The notes beneath the pieces were generated by a model, which did no database searches, was not told the origin of the DNA, and saw nothing but the letters and a program-made list of their open reading frames with translations. Made by a program: the position numbers and the translations under genes. This document shows, piece after piece, positions 1 through 5,018 of a stretch of DNA of 5,032 nucleotides. Within the stretch, counting starts at the first letter, position 1, and every line of letters begins with the position of its first letter. The stretch comes from Bacteroidia bacterium (GTDB lineage Bacteria; Bacteroidota; Bacteroidia; Bacteroidales; VadinHA17), in contig JAPLEC010000264.1 of NCBI GenBank assembly GCA_026391515.1, positions 1-5,032 on the forward strand. The letters run 5' to 3'.

Positions 1-550
1 TGTTTTCTTCCAGGAAGTCTTTTGAGTCCTTATCCAGGTGCAGAATAACATCCGTACCACGCTCTTTTTTATCGGCATCTTCTATCGTGAATTCCGGGTT
101 CCCGTCACATGTCCATTTAACAGGCTTTGCATCGTCCTGCCACGATTTTGTTATAACCTCAACTTTATCTGAAACCATGAACGATGAATAGAAGCCAAGT
201 CCAAAGTGGCCGATTATTGAGTTGGCCTGATCTTTATATTTGTCAAGAAAATCGTTTGCACTCGAAAAAGCTATCTGGTTAAGGTATTTGTCAAGCTCCT
301 CCTGGGTCATGCCGATGCCGGTGTCGGAAACTTTAATAGTCTTTTTCTTTTTATCTACTAAAACCCTGATTGTTGTATCTCCAACCTCTCCTTTATAATC
401 GCCTGCTGAGACCATTGCTTTGAGCTTCTGCACTGCATCCACAGCATTTGAGATGAGCTCACGGAGAAAGATCTCATGATCTGAATAAAGGAATTTTTTA
501 ATTATCGGGAAGATGTTTTCGGTTGTAACACCAATTTTTCCTGTCTGCAT
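1..550 (-). CDS. htpG: Molecular chaperone HtpG (Hsp90 family), N-terminal part, cut by the window edge
   Basis: HtpG is the bacterial cytosolic Hsp90, an ATP-driven dimeric chaperone that remodels client proteins. The frame starts with ATG at 550-548 and stays open for 183 codons to the window edge, so only the N-terminal nucleotide-binding (GHKL ATPase) domain is present; full-length family members are about 600-700 residues. Visible motifs in order are FLRELISNAVDA (catalytic-type Glu31 and Mg/ATP-contacting Asn35), DTGIGM at residues 76-81 (the nucleotide-binding Asp and glycines), and IGHFGLGFYSSFMV at 113-126 (glycine-rich ATP lid). Usual forms of the last motif read IGQFGVGFYS; the H/L version is one I associate with Bacteroidota. 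The start is clear because MQTGKIGVTTENIFP aligns with known HtpG N-termini. The leader is A/T-rich with no Shine-Dalgarno, as usual in this phylum. It lies 195 bp downstream of the preceding same-strand gene and is probably transcribed separately. Confidence 0.97.
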   Translation of the reverse strand, partial: MQTGKIGVTTENIFPIIKKFLYSDHEIFLRELISNAVDAVQKLKAMVSAGDYKGEVGDTTIRVLVDKKKKTIKVSDTGIGMTQEELDKYLNQIAFSSANDFLDKYKDQANSIIGHFGLGFYSSFMVSDKVEVITKSWQDDAKPVKWTCDGNPEFTIEDADKKERGTDVILHLDKDSKDFLEEN

Positions 551-598
551 GATTTAATAATTTTTATGGTTTTACCTGATTTTTCTGCTTTCTCTTTT

Positions 599-631
599 CA
601 AAAGATATGCCAGCAAAAAAAATCTGACAAA
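599..631 (-). promoter_or_regulatory. Candidate htpG promoter (Bacteroidota -33/-7 type)
   Basis: Read on the minus strand, TTTG (631-628) is followed after 20 nt by TATCTTTTG (607-599). The known Bacteroides sigma-ABfr consensus is TTTG, 19-21 nt, TAnnTTTG. Spacing and -33 fit, but the -7 box has one extra base or, read as TATCTTTT, one mismatch. Transcription would start near position 592, giving a leader of about 42 nt before the htpG ATG. The spacer contains an eight-T run (622-615) preceded by a 4-bp stem TGAC/GTCA (637-634 with 628-625), so the same stretch could instead act as a weak terminator for the upstream operon. Confidence 0.4.
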
Positions 632-650
632 TAGTCACTTGTGGTGTCGA

Positions 651-733
651 TGGCGCCGATTTGCAATCGGTGCCAAAGAATAAATGGCACGGATTACAAC
701 CGAGCAAATGGCACGGATTACAAATCCGCGCCA
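651..733. repeat. REP-like palindrome array (two full inverted units and one degenerate unit)
   Basis: Unit 1 (651-675) folds into an 11-bp stem, 651-661 with 665-675, closed by a 3-nt loop TGC and holding one G-T wobble. Unit 3 (709-733) is the same palindrome in the opposite orientation: arms 709-719 and 723-733, loop ACA, one A-C mismatch that becomes a G-U wobble on the minus strand. Between them lies a degenerate unit starting at 685. It shares the exact 18-nt direct repeat AAATGGCACGGATTACAA with unit 3 (682-699 and 706-723, period 24 bp) but has lost its pairing right arm. Units 1 and 3 differ in the stem by a C-G to G-C double change that keeps pairing. The array sits between the 3' end of the tail-anchored protein gene and the htpG promoter region. 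Short G/C-rich extragenic palindromes like this resemble REP elements mobilised by REP-associated Y1 transposases; no such gene is present here. Confidence 0.8.
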
Positions 734-745
734 GCGGTTATTGTT

Positions 746-1264
746 CTAAAAATATTGAGGCAACCGGAGCCAGGCTATAAAGATCAGTAAAGCAACAAGA
801 AGAAGGAATCCCAGCAGGACATAAAGCGATAAATTCCGTCGTTTTCTGAAAATAACAATATTGTGCTCACTGATGAGTTTTTTAACAGCATTATGAATCC
901 GGAGTATAGCATTGGCATTCCTGGGAATATATGCATCGATATTAAATCTGACGGTTTTTTTCAGATCTTCCATCTTATCGACCGGAACAAGAAGGATCAG
1001 TCCGGTTTTAGGATCTAGCCTTTTTATTCCCTGTGTCATTTCGTCTATCATTTCAAACTGTTCCTTTGCATCAGGGGCTACAATAAGTGCTACTTTACAA
1101 GACCTGTTTTCCTTCTCTTTTTTACAATGTTTTATGAATTCAAGCTTTGTATGAAACGATTCAACCTTATATTGCGTTTCATCAGAGAACCTTTTCCTGA
1201 TTTCCTCAGTAAAGCCTCGATGATCATCATAACAGAAAAGATATGTCATTTTTGTCCAGGGCAT
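746..1264 (-). CDS. Small membrane-anchored protein with degenerate receiver-like domain
   Basis: I do not recognise a named family. The 172-residue product has a soluble N-terminal part (about residues 6-135) whose pattern suggests a response-regulator receiver fold: an acidic pair Asp13-Asp14 after the first strand, a third strand VALIVA (58-63), a fourth strand GLILLVPV (88-95), and DAYIPRN (110-116), which resembles the D/GYIxK segment with Arg115 where the conserved Lys would be. The phospho-acceptor Asp is missing at the end of strand three (Val62/Ala63; the nearest acid is Asp65) and the usual Thr/Ser after strand four is Val/Pro. A single hydrophobic helix follows at about 146-166, preceded by the basic cluster RKRR (140-143). 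This predicts a tail-anchored inner-membrane protein with its domain in the cytoplasm. Start: ATG at 1264 with an A/T-rich leader, or Met6 at 1249. It lies 23 nt after the gene ending at 1288 and is probably last in the operon. The receiver assignment is inference from motif order. Confidence 0.8.
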   Translation of the reverse strand: MPWTKMTYLFCYDDHRGFTEEIRKRFSDETQYKVESFHTKLEFIKHCKKEKENRSCKVALIVAPDAKEQFEMIDEMTQGIKRLDPKTGLILLVPVDKMEDLKKTVRFNIDAYIPRNANAILRIHNAVKKLISEHNIVIFRKRRNLSLYVLLGFLLLVALLIFIAWLRLPQYF

Positions 1265-1287
1265 AATATTAAGTGTATTTTATACAT

Positions 1288-2112
1288 TTATTTTTTATCT
1301 CTGACATTTTTCACATCAATATTCGAAATGAATTCCCAGTTGCCTTTTTTAAGTTTATATCCATCAAAAGATAATCCGGCACCATAGGAATCAGTATTAT
1401 TTTCATGACCCGATGAAAAAACGTCAAGATGATCAAATACAATGAGTTTCGGGGATTTGATTCTCAGTGAGACAACTCCCTCAGAAGAGTATTCCAGCAC
1501 TTCTCTCAGTTTAGTTTCTTTACCTTTGATGAAACAATTCTTCCCAAAGAGTATTCCTCCATCAGGAGTAAAGCTTAACACGTCTATTATTTTCCTGGTT
1601 TGAAATAAGCTGCCATTATCGATGCCCAGGACGACGTAATCATTCTTATAAGGCTGAATAGCATAGTAAAGCGCTCCATACCAGTCTTTTTCAGAATAAG
1701 ATCTATTTGTGTTTATTGAATTATCATTGTGAGATCCGTTAAGTTTATATACCTTATTTCCTTTCCCTTTTTCTCCTTTTCTTATTAAATAACAGAAGTA
1801 TTTGTTGCTGCCATCGCGGAGGATCAGATTCCAGTTTATAATCTTTAACTTCGAATCTGGTGATTTAATTTGACCCAGGTAACGGAGATTTGAAAATTTG
1901 TGGACAAATACCGAATCCGAAGTTACATAGTTGTCTATTAAGAGACGTACAGAGTCATTAAGTCTTAGTTTTTCGATATCATTGTTGCTGTACAATATTC
2001 TATCATACAGATTTTGAAGTATTATAGAAATATCCTTTGATTGTGAATGCCCCTTCAAAGTCGAAAATAATATCAGGGCGAGTATAATATGAATGTATGG
2101 TTTCAGCCTCAT
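1288..2112 (-). CDS. Conserved exported protein of unknown function
   Basis: The 274-residue product begins with a clear Sec signal peptide: Arg2/Lys4, a hydrophobic core IHIILALILFSTL (7-19), and a probable cleavage near GHSQS (residues 21-25). There is no cysteine at the cleavage site, so it is not an obvious lipoprotein, and no further membrane helix; a periplasmic or secreted location is likely. The mature part has distinctive stretches: YLGQIKSPDSKLKIINWNL (78-96), DWYGALYYAI (143-152), KIIDVLSF (174-181), EYSSEGVVSLRI (207-218), IVFDHL (224-229) and a C-terminal YGAGLSFDGYKLKKGNWEFI segment. The pattern is familiar from uncharacterised Bacteroidota periplasmic proteins, but I know no assigned function and see no catalytic motif. 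The start codon overlaps the aminotransferase stop in an ATGA arrangement (2112-2109), which suggests translational coupling and tightly tied expression. Start choice is firm because the signal peptide begins directly at this ATG. Confidence 0.88.
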   Translation of the reverse strand: MRLKPYIHIILALILFSTLKGHSQSKDISIILQNLYDRILYSNNDIEKLRLNDSVRLLIDNYVTSDSVFVHKFSNLRYLGQIKSPDSKLKIINWNLILRDGSNKYFCYLIRKGEKGKGNKVYKLNGSHNDNSINTNRSYSEKDWYGALYYAIQPYKNDYVVLGIDNGSLFQTRKIIDVLSFTPDGGILFGKNCFIKGKETKLREVLEYSSEGVVSLRIKSPKLIVFDHLDVFSSGHENNTDSYGAGLSFDGYKLKKGNWEFISNIDVKNVRDKK

Positions 2113-3314
2113 TTAGTTTTTGTATTTCTAAGCGTATTATCAAGAAGCTGCTTCACCTGACTGCAAGCCTTGAGGATTTCATCATTACTGATAATCAAAG
2201 GCGGGGCAATCCTGAATGCATTATTACAAAACAGAAAATAATCAAGTATAATGCCATATTCCGGTGCATGTGAAATTGCATACTGCACATATTCCGGCTT
2301 ATTCAGCTCTACAGCCAGAAGAAGCCCTTCGCCCCTGATCTCAGATATTACAGGGTGGTTTAGTTCTTTCTTAAAAAGAGCCGATTTACCGGTACATGAC
2401 TCCGTCAGTTTTTCTTCAATTATGACTTCAAGCGAAGCAAGTCCGGCAGCACAGCAAACCGGGTGCCCGCCGAAAGTAGTTATATGTCCAGGCTGTGGAT
2501 TCGCAATTAGCGATGACATGATTTTCTTTGATGAGATGAATGCTCCGAGTGGCATTCCTCCTCCAAGTGCTTTTGCAAGCAATAGTATATCAGGAATAAC
2601 TTTAAACCTGTCAATAGCAAACATATTTCCTAAACGTCCAAAACCTGTCTGTATTTCATCAAAAATCAGGAGAGCACCATTTTCTGAACATTTTTTTCTT
2701 ATTTCTTCAAGAAATCCTTTTTCAGGAAAAATAACACCTGCCTCTGCCTGTATTGGCTCGACAATTACGCAGGCAGTCTTATTATCAATTGAATCGAGCG
2801 ACTGGAAATTATTGAAGTTAATTTGCCAGGTATCAGGCAGCAAAGGCCTGAATGCATTCTTATAGATCTCGCTTCCCTGAATACTCAGAGCACCATGAGT
2901 ACTGCCATGGTATGAACTTTTAAAATAGACAACTTTGCTTCTTCCGGTAAATCTTTTTGCAAGCTTCAGAGCTCCTTCGACAGCTTCGCTGCCTGAATTG
3001 ACAAAATAGCAGTTATCAAGATCCGGAGGGAGAAGTTGTGTCAGTCTTTCAGCATATTTAACCTGCGGGTTCTGGATCATTTCACCATAGACCATAAGGT
3101 GCAGATATGAATCGACCTGTCTCTTTACAGCATCCACAACTTTTGGGTGTCTGTGTCCGGTATTGCTGACAGAGACCCCTGAGATCAGATCGAGATACTT
3201 CTCTCCTGCAGGGCCAAACATAAATACACCCTCGGCTTTTTCTATTTCAAGAGCTAATGGCGTTGATGAAGTCTGACCTAAATGAAGCAGAAAAAGTTGA
3301 CGGTTGGTTAGCAT
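2109..3314 (-). CDS. Class-III PLP-dependent aminotransferase (acetylornithine/ornithine aminotransferase-like)
   Basis: The 401-residue product is a complete fold-type-I, class-III aminotransferase, the group holding ArgD, RocD and GabT, which transfers an amino group from an omega-amine to 2-oxoglutarate using pyridoxal phosphate. Seen in order: GVSVSNTGHRHPKV (46-59), NSGSEAVEGALKLAKR (106-121, cofactor-phosphate loop), SYHGSTHGALS (134-144, ring stacking), VEPIQAEAGVIFP (185-197), LIFDEIQTGFGRLG (216-229, Asp219 pairs with the pyridine nitrogen), LAKALGGGMPLGAFIS (246-261, Schiff-base Lys248), TTFGGHPV (279-286), and FRIAPPL (367-373, Arg368 for the substrate carboxylate). All key residues are present, so it should be active in the cytosol. 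It looks like the Bacteroidota group usually annotated only as an aspartate aminotransferase family protein. No other arginine or amino-acid biosynthesis gene is nearby, so substrate and symbol are left open. It starts 16 nt after the response-regulator stop, and its stop overlaps the next start. Confidence 0.95.
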   Translation of the reverse strand: MLTNRQLFLLHLGQTSSTPLALEIEKAEGVFMFGPAGEKYLDLISGVSVSNTGHRHPKVVDAVKRQVDSYLHLMVYGEMIQNPQVKYAERLTQLLPPDLDNCYFVNSGSEAVEGALKLAKRFTGRSKVVYFKSSYHGSTHGALSIQGSEIYKNAFRPLLPDTWQINFNNFQSLDSIDNKTACVIVEPIQAEAGVIFPEKGFLEEIRKKCSENGALLIFDEIQTGFGRLGNMFAIDRFKVIPDILLLAKALGGGMPLGAFISSKKIMSSLIANPQPGHITTFGGHPVCCAAGLASLEVIIEEKLTESCTGKSALFKKELNHPVISEIRGEGLLLAVELNKPEYVQYAISHAPEYGIILDYFLFCNNAFRIAPPLIISNDEILKACSQVKQLLDNTLRNTKTK

Positions 3315-3330
3315 TTGAAGAAGAACGAAA

Positions 3331-4038
3331 TTATCTGGCCATCACATTTATATCATTCAAAAGTGTATCTCTGAATGATTTTCCGACAGGAATGCTTTTC
3401 AGGGTATCTCCGACGATGAGGTCGAGCGAATTCTCTTTAATTGTCTGTATCATGCTCTTGTTGATGATGAAAGATCTGTGAACCCGAATGAAGATGCCTG
3501 AAGGCAGCTGATTCTCGATGGCCTTCATAGTAAAATGAATTGTAAATCTGTCATCATTGGTGTTCAGGGTGACATAATTTTCAAGAGCCTCTATGTAAAT
3601 TATATCTTTCAGTTTTAGTTTTACCAGTGAGGAGCCTTTTTTAATAAAGATCTCTTCATCGCCTGTGTTTGTTGTTTCTTTCCTGGCGTAGTATCTGATT
3701 GTTTTATCGATAGCTTTACAGAAACGACCATAGGTGACAGGCTTAAGAAGGTAATCGACGACATTAAAATCGAAAGCTTTCAGAGCATACTCTTCAGCCG
3801 AGGTTACAATTATTATATTTGGCGGGAAATCGAGGCTGCCGATAAAGTCGAAGCCATTCATTTCAGGCATTTGGATATCGAGGATTATCAGGTCTATATC
3901 ATTTCGTTCTGTAAGAATGTTTCTGGCAGCAACTGAATCACTGAATGAACCTACCAGGTTAAGAGATGTGGATTTTCTCACATATTCTTCCAGTATTTTA
4001 CAGCTCATCTTATCGTCATCAACAATGATACAGTTCAT
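3331..4038 (-). CDS. LytTR-family two-component response regulator
   Basis: The 235-residue product has the two-domain layout of LytR/AgrA-type regulators. Residues 1-118 form a receiver with every active-site residue: acidic patch Asp7-Asp8-Asp9, phospho-acceptor Asp54 in LDIQMPEMNG, Thr79 in IIIVTSAEEYALKAF, and Lys99 in DYLLKPV. Residues about 127-230 form the LytTR DNA-binding domain, with IFIKKGSSLVKLKLKDIIYI (131-149 region), EALENYVTL (150-158) and the family signature IRVHRSFIIN (184-193). A histidine kinase, often of the LytS/YesM type, normally phosphorylates Asp54, after which the protein binds direct repeats near promoters as a dimer. No kinase is encoded in the window, so it is locally an orphan. 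It is the first gene of the apparent operon (16 nt to the aminotransferase) and could control its own operon. The start matches the expected MxCIIVDDD N-terminus. Confidence 0.96.
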   Translation of the reverse strand: MNCIIVDDDKMSCKILEEYVRKSTSLNLVGSFSDSVAARNILTERNDIDLIILDIQMPEMNGFDFIGSLDFPPNIIIVTSAEEYALKAFDFNVVDYLLKPVTYGRFCKAIDKTIRYYARKETTNTGDEEIFIKKGSSLVKLKLKDIIYIEALENYVTLNTNDDRFTIHFTMKAIENQLPSGIFIRVHRSFIINKSMIQTIKENSLDLIVGDTLKSIPVGKSFRDTLLNDINVMAR

Positions 4039-4067
4039 GAAATACGATTTAGGCAGGGTTAACCGAT

Positions 4068-4075
4068 CAAAAATA
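4068..4075 (-). promoter_or_regulatory. Candidate -7 element for the response-regulator operon
   Basis: On the minus strand 4075-4068 reads TATTTTTG, a full match to the Bacteroidota TAnnTTTG -7 box, placing transcription start near 4061 and giving a leader of roughly 23 nt before the ATG at 4038. No good TTTG -33 box lies 19-21 nt upstream; the nearest (4094-4091) has only a 15-nt spacer. A promoter lacking a good -33 box would fit dependence on an activator, but this is inference. Confidence 0.35.
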
Positions 4076-4100
4076 GTAAAAAAACATTCACAAATTTTAA

Positions 4101-4155
4101 CAATTGAATTTTAGTTGAATCTATTCAGAAAATTTTTTAGAAGAGACTATCTCTT
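4101..4155. promoter_or_regulatory. Possible operator region upstream of the LytTR gene
   Basis: Two small signals lie just upstream of the candidate promoter. TTGAAT occurs twice (4104-4109 and 4115-4120), 11 bp apart, about one helical turn. A perfect 6-bp inverted repeat with a 3-bp spacer, AAGAGA-CTA-TCTCTT, fills 4141-4155. LytTR proteins bind paired direct repeats, so the TTGAAT pair is the more plausible site, although known LytTR half-sites are usually spaced about two turns apart. The A/T-rich context makes chance occurrence quite possible. Confidence 0.2.
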
Positions 4156-4190
4156 AAGTAATGGCAATGGTTATCATTTCTTGAAATATT

Positions 4191-4222
4191 AAAATAAAAA
4201 AAGGGGTGACGAAACACCCCTT
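4191..4222 (-). terminator. Rho-independent terminator of the HU gene
   Basis: On the minus strand the HU stop codon is followed after 21 nt by an 8-bp perfect stem (4222-4215 with 4208-4201, AAGGGGTG/CACCCCTT), a 6-nt loop, and a T-rich tail TTTTTATTTT (4200-4191). This is a standard intrinsic terminator. It separates HU from the downstream response-regulator operon, supporting an independent promoter for the latter. Confidence 0.9.
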
Positions 4223-4243
4223 AGCAATCTCAATCAGTTCTGA

Positions 4244-4513
4244 TTAAAGACCTTTGTCAAGAGCAGGAGCTGCTTTGAATTTAACAACTTTCTTGGCAGG
4301 AACATTCAGTTTAGCACCTGTACGCGGGTTGCGAACAACTCTTGCGCTTCTTTTTACTACTTTGAATGTACCAAGGCCGGGAAGCTGAAGCCTCTGGCCT
4401 TTTTTCATACTTTTTCCAACAGAAGTAACAAATGAATTCAGAGCTTTTCCTGAATCTTTAATTGAAAGACCTGCGTCTTTTGCAATTGAAGCAACTAAAT
4501 CTTTTTTTGTCAT
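4244..4513 (-). CDS. HU/IHF-family DNA-binding protein
   Basis: The 89-residue product matches the length of HU proteins (about 90). HU is a small basic dimeric nucleoid protein that bends and compacts DNA. Residues 1-45 carry the helical dimerisation region (MTKKDLVASIAKDAGLS, then FVTSVGKSMKKGQRLQL). PGLGTFKVVKRSAR (45-58) corresponds to the usual GFGTF turn and start of the beta arm. RNPRTG (61-66) is the arm tip, with Pro63 at the residue that intercalates between bases in HU. KKVVKFKAAPAL (74-85) closes the fold. The Leu in GLGTF and the Val-Val before RNP are mild departures from consensus. The leader has no Shine-Dalgarno. The gene is monocistronic: own promoter upstream, intrinsic terminator 21 nt downstream. 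The exact paralogue among the several HU types in Bacteroidota cannot be told from sequence alone. Confidence 0.95.
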   Translation of the reverse strand: MTKKDLVASIAKDAGLSIKDSGKALNSFVTSVGKSMKKGQRLQLPGLGTFKVVKRSARVVRNPRTGAKLNVPAKKVVKFKAAPALDKGL

Positions 4514-4556
4514 AATAATAAAAATTAAGGGTTAGACCATTTTTACTAATTGAATA

Positions 4557-4595
4557 CAAATTTATTTTATTTTAATTCATATGCAAATTTATTTT
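4557..4595 (-). promoter_or_regulatory. HU gene promoter region with duplicated -7-like box
   Basis: On the minus strand TTTG (4587-4584) is followed after exactly 19 nt by TAAATTTG (4564-4557), a full match to the Bacteroidota -33/-7 consensus; transcription would start near 4550, about 37 nt before the ATG. The -33 box is itself the end of a second TAAATTTG (4591-4584). On the plus strand this is a 12-bp direct repeat CAAATTTATTTT at 4557-4568 and 4584-4595, period 27 bp. The upstream copy has a TTTG (4611-4608) only 16 nt further up, so it is a weaker promoter candidate. Confidence 0.6.
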
Positions 4596-4615
4596 GTCGT
4601 TTTTCCACAAATAAT

Positions 4616-4678
4616 GCGACTTTTAGGTTAAAATACCTCTTTTTTTTGATAAAAATCGAATTTTACCTGAAAAGTCGC
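4616..4678. repeat. 63-bp interrupted inverted repeat between the HU and tRNA-Ser promoters
   Basis: The arms are 4616-4634 and 4660-4678. GCGACTTTT (4616-4624) pairs perfectly with AAAAGTCGC (4670-4678). After one unpaired base the pairing continues through AGGT/ACCT (4625-4628 with 4665-4668) and, past another bulge, AAAAT/ATTTT (4630-4634 with 4660-4664). The 25-bp centre includes an eight-T run (4640-4647). A second ACCT at 4635-4638 can pair with the same AGGT, so two small structures compete. It lies upstream of the HU promoter and over 130 bp upstream of the tRNA promoter. Function unknown. Confidence 0.6.
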
Positions 4679-4817
4679 AGTTCCCCACCAATCGTCAGTT
4701 TGAGATACAAAAAGCACTAATTCTTGTTCACAATCTGTTAATAATTTATGTATATTATTGATTATCTGATAGTTAGCCAACATGTAATTGTAAGGATTTC
4801 ACGAATTAAAAAAATAT

Positions 4818-4825
4818 TAACTTTG
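4818..4825 (+). promoter_or_regulatory. -7 element of the tRNA-Ser promoter
   Basis: TAACTTTG at 4818-4825, followed by C, fully matches the Bacteroidota TAnnTTTG box. Transcription would start near 4832, leaving a short leader of about 8 nt before the tRNA at 4840, typical for tRNA genes. No clear TTTG or TTG sits 19-21 nt upstream. The stretch 4680-4817 is otherwise A/T-rich with no gene I can support. Confidence 0.6.
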
Positions 4826-4839
4826 CGGCGGACTTTTTT

Positions 4840-4928
4840 GGAGAAATGGCAGAGTGGTCGAATGCGGCGGTCTTGAAAACCGTTGTCCTGTATCCACGGG
4901 ACCGGGGGTTCGAATCCCTCTTTCTCCG
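4840..4928 (+). tRNA. tRNA-Ser (anticodon UGA)
   Basis: A full 89-nt class-II tRNA cloverleaf is visible. The acceptor stem GGAGAAA (4840-4846) pairs with TTTCTCC (4921-4927), with discriminator G4928. The D arm contains AGTGGTCGAA. The anticodon stem 4867-4871/4879-4883 (one G-T pair) encloses CTTGAAA with anticodon TGA at 4874-4876, which reads UCA serine codons. A long variable arm with GTCC/GGAC pairing follows, as expected for serine tRNA. The T arm has stem 4904-4908/4916-4920 and loop TTCGAAT. The discriminator G is also typical of tRNA-Ser. The 3' CCA is not encoded (CAA follows G4928) and must be added after transcription. Confidence 0.97.
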
Positions 4929-4941
4929 CAAAGCTTAAATG

Positions 4942-4969
4942 CCCCGCTGCAAGCGGGGTTTTTTATTTT
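4942..4969 (+). terminator. Rho-independent terminator after tRNA-Ser
   Basis: A perfect 7-bp G/C-rich stem CCCCGCT (4942-4948) with AGCGGGG (4952-4958), 3-nt loop, is followed directly by TTTTTTATTTT (4959-4969). It begins 13 nt after the tRNA and indicates a single-gene tRNA transcript. Confidence 0.92.
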
Positions 4970-5018
4970 ACCGAATTGCCGAAGAAAGCTTGCTTTCTGA
5001 AGGCGGTGAAGGTAAAAT
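4965..5018. repeat. Large interrupted inverted repeat downstream of tRNA-Ser
   Basis: Outer arms ATTTTACC (4965-4972) and GGTAAAAT (5011-5018) pair over 8 bp. GCC (4978-4980) pairs with GGC (5002-5004), and the core AGAAAGC-TT-GCTTTCT (4983-4998) pairs over 7 bp; mismatched stretches separate the three blocks. The left outer arm overlaps the T tail of the tRNA terminator. It could be a second terminator (bidirectional with a gene beyond the window), a mobile hairpin element, or the leader of a following gene. From 5019 to the end no gene can be called. Confidence 0.55.

Noticed and set aside
615..637. Intrinsic terminator for the four-gene operon on the minus strand
   Set aside because: The stem is only 4 bp (TGAC/GTCA) and A/T-rich; the T run lies inside a better-supported htpG promoter spacer, so it is not listed as a separate feature.
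651..733. CRISPR array
   Set aside because: There are only two full units, in opposite orientation and with no regular unique spacers; they fit REP-like palindromes instead.
912..1387. Two overlapping plus-strand open frames (912-1154 and 1127-1387)
   Set aside because: Both are antisense to the tail-anchored protein and exported protein genes, have no family resemblance, and start in A/T-rich coding DNA without promoter signals.
2251..2865. 204-codon open frame on the plus strand
   Set aside because: It lies wholly opposite the aminotransferase, whose conserved motifs fix the coding strand; the translation is Ser/Pro/Ile-rich with no recognisable domain.
3257..4114. Plus-strand open frames at 3257-3481 and 3917-4114
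   Set aside because: They are antisense to the response-regulator and aminotransferase genes, which have complete active-site motifs.
4625..4647. Plus-strand intrinsic terminator (AGGT/ACCT stem plus T run)
   Set aside because: The stem is 4 bp with no plus-strand gene upstream to terminate; it is kept only as part of the inverted-repeat finding.
4740..4759. Near-palindrome AATAAT...ATTATT
   Set aside because: It is made only of A/T-rich arms in A/T-rich DNA, where such pairings occur easily by chance.
4840..4928. tRNA 3' end as a phage or island attachment site
   Set aside because: No duplicated tRNA 3' segment and no integrase gene are visible in the window.
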